Positions 9,901-17,689 of a stretch of 64,000 nucleotides of DNA are shown here, piece by piece. The position numbers and the translations under genes were made by a program. The notes under the pieces were generated by a model. That model made no database searches. It was not told where the DNA came from and saw only the letters and a program-made list of their open reading frames with translations. Every line of letters begins with the position of its first letter. Position 1 is the stretch's first letter. The DNA is taken from assembly GCA_002336895.1 (NCBI GenBank), contig DDFC01000034.1:1-64000 (forward strand), in the 5' to 3' direction. Source of the DNA: Verrucomicrobiaceae bacterium UBA1938. GTDB lineage: Bacteria; Verrucomicrobiota; Verrucomicrobiia; Verrucomicrobiales; Verrucomicrobiaceae.

Positions 9901-10952
9901 CCGCTCTCGGCATCGATGGCCATGAGGTGGCGGGTTTTGCCGTCCCAGTTGAACTCCGTCTCCACGCGCTTCTGGTCGCTCTGCTGCTTCACGGCGAATT
10001 CTTCATTGAGACGCCAGGGCTCGGGGTTCACCAGCGCGTAGAGGGTGCCATTGCGGTAGAGCAGCTCCTCAGCGCCCTTGGTCTGCGGGTAGTCGCGCAC
10101 CACCTCGCCCGTCGCGCCATCGAGGCAGGTGATGGGATCGCTGATGCCGAGGGTGACGTACACTTTGTCGCCGATGGCGGCGAGGCGGCGTGCGAGCTGC
10201 GTGGGGCCGGACTTCAGCGGCCAGAGGTGGGTGCTCCACTGCGGGATGGGCTTTTTCCACAAGACGGTGCCGTTAAAAGCATCGCGCGCGATCAGCGCAA
10301 ACTTGGCCGGCATGAGGATGGAGATGCGGCTGCCCTCGTCCATGATGTAGAAGATGCGGCCCTGGGAGCTGACCTCCGCACTGACGGAGGACATGCGGTC
10401 GTGGTGGCGGCTCCAGCGCGGATTTCCCACCCACTGCATGCGGGAGGGCGGGCCGGTGAGCATGTCCTTGGAAGTGGGATTGCCCTTCGAGTCATACGCA
10501 TAGTGCGTCCATTCATCCATGCCCTTGGGCCAGGGCTTCACGATCTTGTCCCAGCCGCCGCCTTTCTTCCGCACCATGGCCACGCCCAGCGGGGTGAGCA
10601 CGCGGTCGATCTCCGCCTTGGAAACGGCGGCCGCGTCTTCCAGCACGAGGAGGTTCACGTAATTCTCGATGTAGGGCAGATGCTGGCCCGTCCAGGTGTC
10701 CACGGCCACGGGGCCGTATTTGCCGGTCTGGTGGATCGACTCGCGAATGGCGGGCAGCGCCGCTGCATCCTGCGTGAGCCCCTGCACCTGGTAGCGCTCG
10801 CTGGCGCGCAGAGCCAGGGTGGTCTTGCCATCGCCACAGCCCACATGGACGACGATCCCGCCCTTGACCCCGGACTGGGAGATCAGATCGGCGGCATCAT
10901 CCGCACGGAGAGCAGCGGTGGAGAGGAGGAGGCAGGTGAGGAATCGTTTCAT
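6927..10952 (-). CDS. secreted methyltransferase-like / PQQ beta-propeller / LamG fusion protein
   Basis: This is a 1341-residue exported protein. A signal peptide (MKRFLTCLLLSTAALRA) is followed by a Rossmann-like segment (GIVVHVGCGDGKTTLALRA, about residues 32-50) that looks like the glycine loop of SAM-dependent methyltransferases. Pyrrolo-quinoline-type beta-propeller blades come next, with repeats such as AIDAESGKTIWKADDKVG and AIDSATGKEAWHFIAGG. A basic low-complexity linker (KKGKGKGGEAKGNAKGG, about residue 1015) leads to a LamG/concanavalin-like domain (VEAWVLPDKPSG...GWHHIAGVL...LYIDGKLVAEG). One more propeller blade closes the chain. The fusion resembles large Planctomycetota/Verrucomicrobiota exported proteins thought to act on polysaccharides. 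Substrate and enzymatic activity are unknown. Confidence 0.85.
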   Translation of the reverse strand: MKRFLTCLLLSTAALRADDAADLISQSGVKGGIVVHVGCGDGKTTLALRASERYQVQGLTQDAAALPAIRESIHQTGKYGPVAVDTWTGQHLPYIENYVNLLVLEDAAAVSKAEIDRVLTPLGVAMVRKKGGGWDKIVKPWPKGMDEWTHYAYDSKGNPTSKDMLTGPPSRMQWVGNPRWSRHHDRMSSVSAEVSSQGRIFYIMDEGSRISILMPAKFALIARDAFNGTVLWKKPIPQWSTHLWPLKSGPTQLARRLAAIGDKVYVTLGISDPITCLDGATGEVVRDYPQTKGAEELLYRNGTLYALVNPEPWRLNEEFAVKQQSDQKRVETEFNWDGKTRHLMAIDAESGKTIWKADDKVGPITIALDDKRMVYYNGDGLTSRDVRTGKVLFADVPEARRKLYEFNFAPRVVLNDDVILYAGGDGLMKGINADTGKELWSSSHEKSGYRSMEDVIVAQGLVWNAGTTQGNQTGEYTGRDPLTGAVKKQFYPDVPQGTYWFHHRCYMAKATEKYIIPSRTGIEYVDMDKQHWDLNHWVRGACLYGVLPCNGLTYAGPHNCACYPEAKLDGMAAMASAPRYPMPPHTADSARLTKGPAYAEPIEEKPADAKDWPTYRSDNARSGYSNQDLKKDLGMAWEVKLTPPLSTTTTAAGLTFVSEVDKHTLHAIDSATGKEAWHFIAGGRMDSPPTYWQGRVYVGGNDGNVYCLRAKDGALVWKFQGAPVMMSHGAWEMMESVWPVHGSVLVENGLVSFVSGHSCFLDGGLWFYRIDAKTGEMKVKVNYDDRDPETGGDLNDRHKTLQMPVALNDILSSDGKWTFLRTQKIDPAGLRVEVGPVSGDFDKQGGAHKGEGKHLFAPMGFLDDSNFHRSYWVYGKSFAGGHGGYFQAGKYAPAGRILVHDDKNVYSYGREAQYYKWTTTMEYTLYATSKEPPDEAYDTESATTERKGNSVVLDKDGKPLAVQPAKETQVGHSETLKAQAEARKKGKGKGGEAKGNAKGGAKAKGAPLPGSVQFPDVPALDPKETAITVEAWVLPDKPSGTIINHGGPRLGVGLDFHDRKPQFHIRDDSKVSTIVSAEAFGEGWHHIAGVLAADKKMSLYIDGKLVAEGTAGNLISAKPANPLIVGNGSGVAEESAGAYSGLLDQLAIYHKALTAAEVQRRFEEPDTKPADAVLVCNFDNGDSRDSSGNEVHGVGAGVESGKGKVGGALWFKGDAAGGGKGGKNSGSFVKHTWDRFVPIVARSMALAGKTVLVSGAPDMIDEEYAFERLAAKDPAILQELKEQDEALDGKRGAKMWAVNTETGEQSTGLELTSPPVWDGITVAQGCVFVSTMDGRVQCFGK

Positions 10953-11198
10953 GCGGTTGAGGAACAGCGCGTAACGATGCCAGCGGGGCGGATGTTTCCG
11001 GGGTTTTTTTGCAGGAACGGAGCGCGGAATTTATTCCGCAGCACTCCGCTGCCCGCAGAGCTCTTATTCTACACTGGCGCTCTCCACACAGAGGACCAAC
11101 ATGTTTACAGCCTGCGAAACCATGCACCACTGGCGCCTGACCGTCTTCAGCACGCTATGTCCGCGCCCCCTTCCATGATGTTTATGACGCCATCGCTC

Positions 11199-11540
11199 TC
11201 AGGTGGGCCTCAGTGCGGCGCTTACTGGTTCGTTCATCAGCCTTTGTGACTCACTTAACGACGTTTCCATCAGATCAGACAAACCCACCTTCTCAAGCAT
11301 GCTGAGCAGCCATTCGTCACAGCTTGGCATGCTGGACTCCGGGCAAAGGACAACATCCCACACAGCAGGATACAGCTTATGATTGATTTCATTTATCCTC
11401 CTGATTGCTTCCCGGGGAATCTCCTCCGCTGCTAGCAGATTCCGCATCTCAATCGAAAGATAATCAAGCATTCTCAAAAAGAACAGACCGCGCAGTTTTG
11501 AATCTGATTTAATTGCCTCAAGCATGTTTGTTTTTTCCAT
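11199..11540 (-). CDS. small protein of unknown function
   Basis: The product is about 113 mostly helical residues beginning MEKTNMLEAIKSDSKLRG. No domain is recognised. It follows the gene at 11561-12001 by 20 bp on the same strand, so the two are probably co-transcribed. The open frame extends further upstream (to 11621), but that part overlaps the neighbouring gene and looks like out-of-frame sequence, so the internal ATG was chosen. Confidence 0.55.
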   Translation of the reverse strand: MEKTNMLEAIKSDSKLRGLFFLRMLDYLSIEMRNLLAAEEIPREAIRRINEINHKLYPAVWDVVLCPESSMPSCDEWLLSMLEKVGLSDLMETSLSESQRLMNEPVSAALRPT

Positions 11541-11560
11541 GGCCAGCCAAGAAGATGCGA

Positions 11561-12001
11561 TTACTTGCCATCTGATTCCTCGCAAATTCCCAACTGCTTC
11601 ATGATCGCAGCAGGACACCAAGCAAGAACGTCAGTTGCGTTTACGAAGACTTCAAAATCTCCGTCTCTCGTCGATATGGTATAATCAATCTCGTATGCCT
11701 GCTCCAAAGATTCGAGGAACCGCTGGGTTTCCGTTATGAGGGCCGCAGTAAGGGGTTTCGATGATGTAATGTAAACACCAATTCCTCTCGACAAGATTGC
11801 GCTATCGCCAACGTGATAATCCGCCTGACCATAAGCATCCGGTTCACCAAACATTTTTAACATGGCTTCCAATCCGCGTTTAGCCGAATGCCATTCCTCA
11901 TAAAATCCGTCCTCATCTGAATCCTTTCGAATGATCGGGGGATTGAAAGGTTTAGTCGCATGGGCATACGCGTCTCTTTCTGCGATGATTTTAACGGCCA
12001 T
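11561..12001 (-). CDS. protein of unknown function
   Basis: The protein is 146 residues starting MAVKIIAERDAYAHATKPFNPP. No signal peptide or membrane segment is seen. The pattern GVYITSSKPLTAALITETQRFLESL...YTISTRDGDFEVFVNATDVLAW suggests a mixed alpha/beta fold, but I cannot name a family. It lies 10 bp downstream of the antitoxin-like gene and 20 bp upstream of another small gene, all in one direction, so a small operon is likely. The longer open frame to 12091 overlaps the upstream gene and was not used. Confidence 0.6.
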   Translation of the reverse strand: MAVKIIAERDAYAHATKPFNPPIIRKDSDEDGFYEEWHSAKRGLEAMLKMFGEPDAYGQADYHVGDSAILSRGIGVYITSSKPLTAALITETQRFLESLEQAYEIDYTISTRDGDFEVFVNATDVLAWCPAAIMKQLGICEESDGK

Positions 12002-12011
12002 GGGATAACTT

Positions 12012-12245
12012 CTATGGGAGCAATTGAGAAGTATCATCAGCCTCGATGCGGTCGGCGGTTTCTCGGACGGCACGTTCAAAGTCTTCGCCATCCTCTCCGC
12101 TCATGCATCCCGCAGTGGCGCGGATGGCGGCGCGCTGACGGCTGGCACTACCTGCGGAAGGGTGCAGCGCATGGATGTCATGGGAGACCTCCATCAGTTT
12201 GGCGGCTGGCAGCTCGCGCGCAATGGACTCACGGATGCTTGTCAT
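12012..12245 (-). CDS. antitoxin-like small protein
   Basis: The protein is 77 residues. The C-terminal half (AAIRATAGCMSGEDGEDFERAV) is like the toxin-binding tail of many VapB/MazE-type antitoxins, which wrap the partner toxin. The N-terminal half (MTSIRESIARELPAAKLMEV) is short and helical. No PIN-domain or RelE/MazF toxin follows; the next two genes on the strand are unknown proteins. It may be an orphan antitoxin or one with an unfamiliar partner. The family assignment rests on sequence pattern only. Confidence 0.5.
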   Translation of the reverse strand: MTSIRESIARELPAAKLMEVSHDIHALHPSAGSASRQRAAIRATAGCMSGEDGEDFERAVRETADRIEADDTSQLLP

Positions 12246-12314
12246 AGGCTGAGCCTACATGCCTGCTGCCTTTTTTTCAATCGTGCCGCTCGGCCAGGCA
12301 GTTTGCACGCTCGT

Positions 12315-12638
12315 TCAATGGAGAACACCCCAGGAGTCACACCTTCCACCGTCCGCAGCCACCAGATCTGATGCCCTTGCCTGGGTCTCCACGACCCATT
12401 CGTATGAAATCATGCTGTGAACTTTAACCAGAACATAGCCTCCACCTTCGTCGTCTTCATGCAGGCTCATCGCAGGAAAAACGTTTTTGATGGCATCAAC
12501 AACCCGCTGGGGTGGCGGCCATTGATCAAAATCGATGTTGAAATCAACGTCGTAAAAGCGTGAGAAATAAAATCCCACAGAGACCAGTCTGCGAAAGACG
12601 TCTCCATCTGCGTCGTCTGGCCAGGTAACAGCTTGCAT
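12315..12638 (-). CDS. RraB-like (ribonuclease E inhibitor) domain protein
   Basis: This 107-residue protein has the two halves expected of the RraB fold. The first has WPDDADGDVFRRLVSVGFYFSR followed by YDVDFNIDF; the second ends in ...ARASDLVAADGGRCDSWGVLH, matching the family's closing gG.yDgWgv motif. RraB in enterobacteria binds RNase E and alters its activity, but many bacteria carry RraB-domain proteins without known targets, so only the fold is claimed. The second in-frame ATG was chosen because the family motif begins right after it; a start at 12659 is possible. Confidence 0.65.
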   Translation of the reverse strand: MQAVTWPDDADGDVFRRLVSVGFYFSRFYDVDFNIDFDQWPPPQRVVDAIKNVFPAMSLHEDDEGGGYVLVKVHSMISYEWVVETQARASDLVAADGGRCDSWGVLH

Positions 12639-12796
12639 GGTGGCGCTATATTTGCTCAACCGCTGTCATGATCAAAGCGTTGACTCATTATTGTTGATGC
12701 TCATATCCGCCCCCACCTCCCTTAAGTCATATTCCAGAAAGTATCATTGACACCGCGCCCTTCGTCCCCGCATGATGCGGCCTCTTTTACCCCCGC

Positions 12797-13516
12797 ATGC
12801 TTCGCTTTCACCTCCTCGGCTTTCCGGTGCAGATTCATTGGATGTTCTGGTTTAACACCGCGCTGATGGGCGGGGCGCTGGATGCCAACACCCCGGCGGA
12901 GCTGCGCGCGCTGCTGGCCTGGGTGGCGGCGGTGCTGGTGTCCATCCTCATCCATGAGCTGGGCCATGCGCTGACGATGCGAAACTTTGGCGACCGCGGC
13001 GTGCAGATCGTGCTGTATGCCCTTGGCGGCGTGGCCATGGGCAGCCGCTCGCGCTCGCGCAATCAGTCCCTCATGATCACCGCCGGCGGGCCGGTGCTGC
13101 AGATCCTGGCCGGGCTGGCCGTGGGATGGACCATGACGCTCTGGCGCCCGCCCACGCTGTGGCTGCACCAGTTTATGGATGCCTTTACCGTCGTCAGCCT
13201 CTTCTGGGCGCTGCTGAATCTGGTGCCCGTGCTGCCACTGGACGGCGGGCGGCTCTGCCAGACCTCCCTGGGTCCCGCTCGGCACAAGGAGACGCTGACG
13301 ATCAGCCTGGTCTGCGCCGTGGTGCTGGCGGGGCTGTCCTTTGAGCGGGAGCTGTGGCTGGGCCTGCAAAACGGCGTGCTCAATGTGCTGGACATCCACG
13401 CGGTGAACCGCATCGGCGGCGGCTTCTTCACCCTCGTCCTGTTTGGCCTGATGGCGATGAACAATTGGCGCCAACTGCGCGAAGAGCCGCAAATTCCGTG
13501 GATGAACGCACGTTGA
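12797..13516 (+). CDS. M50 site-2-protease family membrane metalloprotease
   Basis: This is a 239-residue integral membrane protein. The zinc-binding HELGH motif is at residues 53-57 inside a transmembrane helix, and the second site LNLVPVLPLDGGRL, which supplies the aspartate ligand, is near residue 150. There are about five to six hydrophobic segments. The family cuts substrates within the membrane, often releasing anti-sigma factors or clearing signal-peptide remnants; the substrate here is unknown. No PDZ or CBS domain is fused, so it is a minimal member. A co-directional exported protein starts 28 bp downstream. Confidence 0.85.
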   Translation: MLRFHLLGFPVQIHWMFWFNTALMGGALDANTPAELRALLAWVAAVLVSILIHELGHALTMRNFGDRGVQIVLYALGGVAMGSRSRSRNQSLMITAGGPVLQILAGLAVGWTMTLWRPPTLWLHQFMDAFTVVSLFWALLNLVPVLPLDGGRLCQTSLGPARHKETLTISLVCAVVLAGLSFERELWLGLQNGVLNVLDIHAVNRIGGGFFTLVLFGLMAMNNWRQLREEPQIPWMNAR

Positions 13517-13543
13517 GGGTGCATGGACTGTTTTCGTCCTCGC

Positions 13544-14656
13544 ATGCGCTTTCCCCGATCACTTTTTATCCTTCCTCTGCTGGCCGCAGCCACCTGTGCG
13601 AGTGCCGAGACCGCCAAGCCGGAGCTGATCTCCCCGCAGGTGAAGGCCGCCGTGGACAAGGCCGTGGGCTGGCTCATGAAGCAGCAGAAGTCCGCCGGAC
13701 TGATCGTGGATGAAAAATCCGACGCCAAGCCCAAGCGCGGCGATCTCCCCTCCCACAGCGCGGCGATGACGAGCCTGGCGCTGATGGGGCTGGCCTCCGT
13801 GGGCCACATGCCGGACGATCCCACGCCCGAGGGGCAGGCCTGCGGCAAGGCGCTGCGCTATGTGGTGGAAGGCGTGGAGCCTGATGAAAACGGCTACCTG
13901 GGCCGCAGCGACCGCTCGCGCATGTACGGCCACGGCATCATGTCCCTCATGATGGCCGAGATGATCGGCCACACGCCGGACGAGGCCACGGACAAGCGCC
14001 TGCACCAGATGCTGAAAGGGGCCATCCAGCTCATCATCCGCTCCCAGCAGGTGCCCAAGAGCGAGGCCAACCGCGGCGGCTGGCGCTATGAGCCCAGCTC
14101 CAGCGACAGCGACATCTCCGTCAGCGTGTGGCAGGTGATGGCCCTGCGCGCGGCGAAGAATGCCGGATTTGAGGTGCCGAAGGGCGCGATCGACAACGCG
14201 GTGTCCTACATCAAGCGCAGCTACCGCGTGGAGCGCGACTCCAATGGCAACCCGAAGAGCGACAGCGCGGCCTTCAGCTACGAGCCCTACGGCGGCCGCC
14301 AGACCTTCTCCACCACGGCGGCGGGCCTGCTCTCCCTGCAGGTGTGCGGCCAGTATGAGGCGCCCGAGGTGCTCGGCTCGGCCAACTGGCTGGTGAAATC
14401 CCCGCCCGAGATCAATGAGCCCTGGTTCTTCTACGGCTGCTACTACTACGCGCAGGGCATGTACCAGCGCGGCGGAGACTTTGCCGCCGCCGCCCGCCAG
14501 AAGACCGAGCAGACCCTCATCTCCGCCCAAGGCCAGGACGGCAGCTGGTACCCGCGCAACGGCAACGAAAAAAGCGCCGGAGCCGTGTATGCCACGTCTC
14601 TAGCACTGCTGAGCCTGAGCGTGCATCACCACTTTCTGCCGATTTATCAGAAGTAA
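13544..14656 (+). CDS. exported alpha/alpha-toroid protein (prenyltransferase/squalene-oxidase-like repeats)
   Basis: The signal sequence MRFPRSLFILPLLAAATCASA is followed by an alpha/alpha-barrel repeat protein. Repeated blocks such as AVDKAVGWLMKQQKSAG, YGHGIMSLMMAEMIG, GAIQLIIRSQQ...GGWRYEP and TLISAQGQDGSWYP match the terpene-cyclase/prenyltransferase toroid family. The cyclase DxDD motif is not seen, so terpene cyclisation is unlikely. Exported toroid proteins of this type are common in Planctomycetota and Verrucomicrobiota, with unknown role. The second ATG was used because it begins the signal peptide; an upstream ATG at 13523 is in frame. Confidence 0.75.
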   Translation: MRFPRSLFILPLLAAATCASAETAKPELISPQVKAAVDKAVGWLMKQQKSAGLIVDEKSDAKPKRGDLPSHSAAMTSLALMGLASVGHMPDDPTPEGQACGKALRYVVEGVEPDENGYLGRSDRSRMYGHGIMSLMMAEMIGHTPDEATDKRLHQMLKGAIQLIIRSQQVPKSEANRGGWRYEPSSSDSDISVSVWQVMALRAAKNAGFEVPKGAIDNAVSYIKRSYRVERDSNGNPKSDSAAFSYEPYGGRQTFSTTAAGLLSLQVCGQYEAPEVLGSANWLVKSPPEINEPWFFYGCYYYAQGMYQRGGDFAAAARQKTEQTLISAQGQDGSWYPRNGNEKSAGAVYATSLALLSLSVHHHFLPIYQK

Positions 14657-14737
14657 GGGCAGGGGAAAGTTAGACCACGCAGAGTTAAAAACAGGTCTGC
14701 TGGGTGAAGCCGCCATCACACGCTGCCAGCGCGCATT

Positions 14738-15164
14738 CTGGCGGAGAGGGATCGTCCCGATCCCTCACGCTCTCACAACGCCCAGCGTTCTCACGTCTCC
14801 TCAAAGCCGAGCCTCCCGCATCATCCAGCGCCATCGCACATCCGCGAACACGCTGCAGGTGGGGGGATCAAGATGATCCCCCTCCGTTTCTGCGGCGAAG
14901 CCTCTGGCGGAGAGGGATCGTCCCGATCCCTCACGCTCCCGCATCGCCCAGCATTCTCGCGTGTCCCCAAAGCCGAGCCTCCCGCATCATCCAGCGCCAT
15001 CGCACACCCGCGAACCCGCTGCAGGTGTGGGGATCAAGATGATCCCCCTCCGTCTCTGTGGCGAAGCCTCTGGCGGAGAGGGATCGTCCCGATCCCTCAC
15101 GCTCTCACAACGCCCAGCGTTCTCGCGCTCCACAAAGCCAAACCTCCCGCATCACCCAGCGCCA
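14738..15164. repeat. 166-bp tandem repeat, two full copies and one partial
   Basis: Copies start at 14738, 14904 and 15070, an exact 166-bp period; the third stops matching at about 15164. Each full unit carries two perfect hairpins. One has arms GAGGGATCG and CGATCCCTC around a TCC loop. The other has arms GGGGATCA and TGATCCCC around an AGA loop. The third, partial copy keeps only the first. Open frames across the block show the same peptide three times and are by-products of the repeat. The block fills the gap between two exported-protein genes. Confidence 0.9.
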
Positions 15165-15417
15165 GCTGCAGCAGCGCGATCCGCCAATGCCCCCGCGCAA
15201 ACCCCAGCCGCCGCCGCAGGGCGCTGGTGTTGGTCATGGGAGCGGGCTTGTCTTCCATGCAAAGGCTAGACGAGCGAGCGTGGCGCGGGATTCAAGCGGA
15301 TGTGGAATCCAAGCACATGTTGGTGTTCGTCGCGCAAACCTGTTTGGAAGAGGAATGATCGAGCCGTCATGCAAAAAGCTGGCAGTTCAACCGCCAATAT
15401 GACATCCTCAGTTTCTG

Positions 15418-16302
15418 ATGAATTCATGCGCATTTCGCAGCGTTCCCTTGCTGACGATCATCATTTGCTGGGTTGGGGTTGTTGCGCAAGGTGTGGTGGC
15501 TGAAGAGCACACACCTGCCGCGCTCACCCTGTCCGAGTTTTACAAGGTGACGGCCAGCGAGGTTCAGGACGCATGGAAGGCACTGGGCAATAACTTCATC
15601 GCTCCGGTGGATCGATGGCCGATGTGTGACGTCACCGTTCGAGACGGCAAGCTTGCCGTTCTGGTTCGCAGGCTCGCCTATCCAGAAACCCAAGAGTGGT
15701 GCCCGCAGAAGGTCAGCTTCGATACGGACATGACACGCATCAACAAACTGTTCAAAGAACCCACTCACATGATGCCCGTGGGAAAAGACTGGCTCTGCGC
15801 CTATGCCTACGGCGAGTTTGGCAATCGCTGCTGGCTCTTCTCCAATGCAGGAGAAACGAAGACATTGCTGACAAAGAACCAAATTGTCACACTGGCGACT
15901 GTAAAAGGCCGGTATTTCGCGACGACATATGATTCAGAAAAGTATGCTTTTGATTTTTTAGAGCTTGTTCCAGGCGGGACTCCTCAGCTCAAGCCGCTGG
16001 ATGCGTTTCAAATCAGCGGAAGCGGCTTGTTAAAAATTCTGCCCAATCCAGACAAAGAAACGCTGTTTCTGATCGATCAAGGTCAGCTATTTCGCTGGAA
16101 TGCGACCACCAATGCAAGCATCGTCATTCGCGTATCGGATGAATGCTTCGCATATTTGGCCGAAGATGCTCACTCTGCTTGCGAAGCCGAGGGGTGTTTT
16201 TGGATTGGTGGTCCGGGTTTCGTTTGTGGGATCGATCCCACAGCCGCCGGTCTCGCACTCCGGCTCTTCGTTCCCAAGGATTGGCTGAGTGGCGCTAAAT
16301 GA
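15418..16302 (+). CDS. exported protein of unknown function
   Basis: The protein is 294 residues with a hydrophobic N-terminus (VPLLTIIICWVGVVAQGVVA) that looks like a cleavable signal peptide. The rest is rich in beta strands and aromatic residues, with spaced blocks such as VGKDWLCAYAYGEFGNRCWLF, ATVKGRYFATTYDSE and NPDKETLFLIDQGQLFRW that could be blades of a degenerate propeller. Cysteines are scattered, consistent with an exported protein. No family recognised. It is convergent with the methyltransferase gene, 37 bp away. Confidence 0.65.
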   Translation: MNSCAFRSVPLLTIIICWVGVVAQGVVAEEHTPAALTLSEFYKVTASEVQDAWKALGNNFIAPVDRWPMCDVTVRDGKLAVLVRRLAYPETQEWCPQKVSFDTDMTRINKLFKEPTHMMPVGKDWLCAYAYGEFGNRCWLFSNAGETKTLLTKNQIVTLATVKGRYFATTYDSEKYAFDFLELVPGGTPQLKPLDAFQISGSGLLKILPNPDKETLFLIDQGQLFRWNATTNASIVIRVSDECFAYLAEDAHSACEAEGCFWIGGPGFVCGIDPTAAGLALRLFVPKDWLSGAK

Positions 16303-16339
16303 TTCGCTCTCAGCACAACCCTTGGCTTGGAAAAGTATC

Positions 16340-17623
16340 TCAGCCCACCAGATGCACCTGGGGCATGGGCACCACAAACTTGCCGCCGCGGGCCAGGAAG
16401 TCGCTCTCGCGCTTGAGGAACTCGGGCATGAAGTGCCAGGGCAGCACGAGGTAGTAGTCCGGCTTGGCAGCGCGGGATTCCTCTTCGGAGATGATCTTGA
16501 TGTGCGTGCCGATGGTGTAGCTGCCCCACTTGATGGGATTGCGGTCGGCGATGAAGGGGACGAGATCGGGCGTCACATTGCAATACTGCAGCGTGGTGCT
16601 GCCCTTGGTCGATGCGCCGTAGCCGTGCACCACCTTGCCTTCAGCCTTGGCCTTTTGCAGGAAGGCGGTCAGATCGGTGCGGATGCGCTCGATGTTGTCG
16701 CGGAAGACGGCGTAGGGCGCGTCGGAGTCCAGCGCCATCTCAAACTCGCGGATGCGCAGCTCCTGCACGCGGGCGGCGGCCTCGCGGGAGGGCTTGACCT
16801 GGCCGGCATTGGCCACCACCAGGCGGAAGCTGCCGCCGTTCACGTCATTGAGATGCACGTCGATCACTTCGAGCCCATGATCGCCAAACAGGCGCTCCAG
16901 CACGGCCAGCGAGTAGTATTCCAGATGCTCGTGGCAGATGGTGTCAAAGCTGTTGATGTCCAGCATGGCGGGCAGGTAGCTCTGCTCCAGGATCCAGATG
17001 CCGTCAGAGGCCAGCACATCGGCGATGTCCTGCACAAAGGCGTGCGGGTTCTCCAGATCGTAGAACATGGAGATGCTGGTGACGACGCGGGCCTTTTCCG
17101 TGGGGTGCTCGCTGCGGAAGGCGCGGGCAGTGAAGAAGTCATTCACCACGGTGAAGCCCTTGGCGCGTGCCTTGAGGGCCACGTCTGAGGGGTCGATGCC
17201 GATGTGGCGCAGGCCCTGCGTGCGGTAGCTGGAGAGCAGGGTGCCGTCGTTGCAGCCGATGTCGAGCACGATGTCCTTCGGCTTCAGCGTCACGGTTTCT
17301 TCCACCAGCTTGGTGATGCCGGTGAGGTTGTCGATCATGGACTGATTGATGCCGGACTCGTAGTAGTAGCGGTGGTAGAGCACCTTGGGCGGCACGGAGT
17401 GGCGCATCTGCACCAGGCCGCAGGCGTTTTCGTCCTGGGAGGGGTCGCAGCGCACGAGGTCCAGCGGCACCTTGCGCTTCACCAGCGCGCTGCCGTCTGC
17501 ACTCGCCAGCACTCCGCCGATGAACTGATCTCCCAGGCTGACGACAGGGGTGAGGCTGCGGGAGCCGCAGATTCGGCAGGTGTTGCGGGTGATGAGGACA
17601 GGACGGAAAGCTTGGATGGCCAT
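16340..17623 (-). CDS. class I SAM-dependent C-methyltransferase of the sugar C-methyltransferase family
   Basis: The product probably adds a methyl group to a nucleotide-bound deoxysugar, as TylCIII/NovU-type enzymes do. An N-terminal zinc-ribbon-like motif (TCRICGS near residue 15) begins the substrate-binding domain. The methyltransferase glycine loop VLDIGCNDGTLLSSY lies near residue 119. The C-terminal domain has the typical VHGYGASTKGSTTLQYC and PDYYLVLPWHF...KRE motifs. All three domains of the family (Methyltransf_13, _23, _14) can be seen. The start was set at the ATG at 17623 because GGAGG lies seven bases upstream; an earlier in-frame ATG lies at 17644. It sits next to GDP-fucose synthase, suggesting a joint role in making a branched or methylated surface sugar. 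Confidence 0.85.
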   Translation of the reverse strand: MAIQAFRPVLITRNTCRICGSRSLTPVVSLGDQFIGGVLASADGSALVKRKVPLDLVRCDPSQDENACGLVQMRHSVPPKVLYHRYYYESGINQSMIDNLTGITKLVEETVTLKPKDIVLDIGCNDGTLLSSYRTQGLRHIGIDPSDVALKARAKGFTVVNDFFTARAFRSEHPTEKARVVTSISMFYDLENPHAFVQDIADVLASDGIWILEQSYLPAMLDINSFDTICHEHLEYYSLAVLERLFGDHGLEVIDVHLNDVNGGSFRLVVANAGQVKPSREAAARVQELRIREFEMALDSDAPYAVFRDNIERIRTDLTAFLQKAKAEGKVVHGYGASTKGSTTLQYCNVTPDLVPFIADRNPIKWGSYTIGTHIKIISEEESRAAKPDYYLVLPWHFMPEFLKRESDFLARGGKFVVPMPQVHLVG

Positions 17624-17689
17624 GAGTGGTCCTCCAATTGGCATTGCTGCGATGGAGTGTCCAGCCTGACTTTACGGCTCGGGCGAAAG

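Noticed and set aside
7038..11249. long plus-strand frames opposite the PQQ/LamG gene
   Set aside because: The composition is that of antisense shadows, and the minus-strand frame has clear domains.
14738..15164. CRISPR-like array
   Set aside because: The repeats are contiguous 166-bp units without distinct spacers, and no cas gene is near.
14704..15402. short plus-strand frames with repeated peptides
   Set aside because: They arise from the 166-bp tandem DNA repeat and have no ribosome sites or domains.
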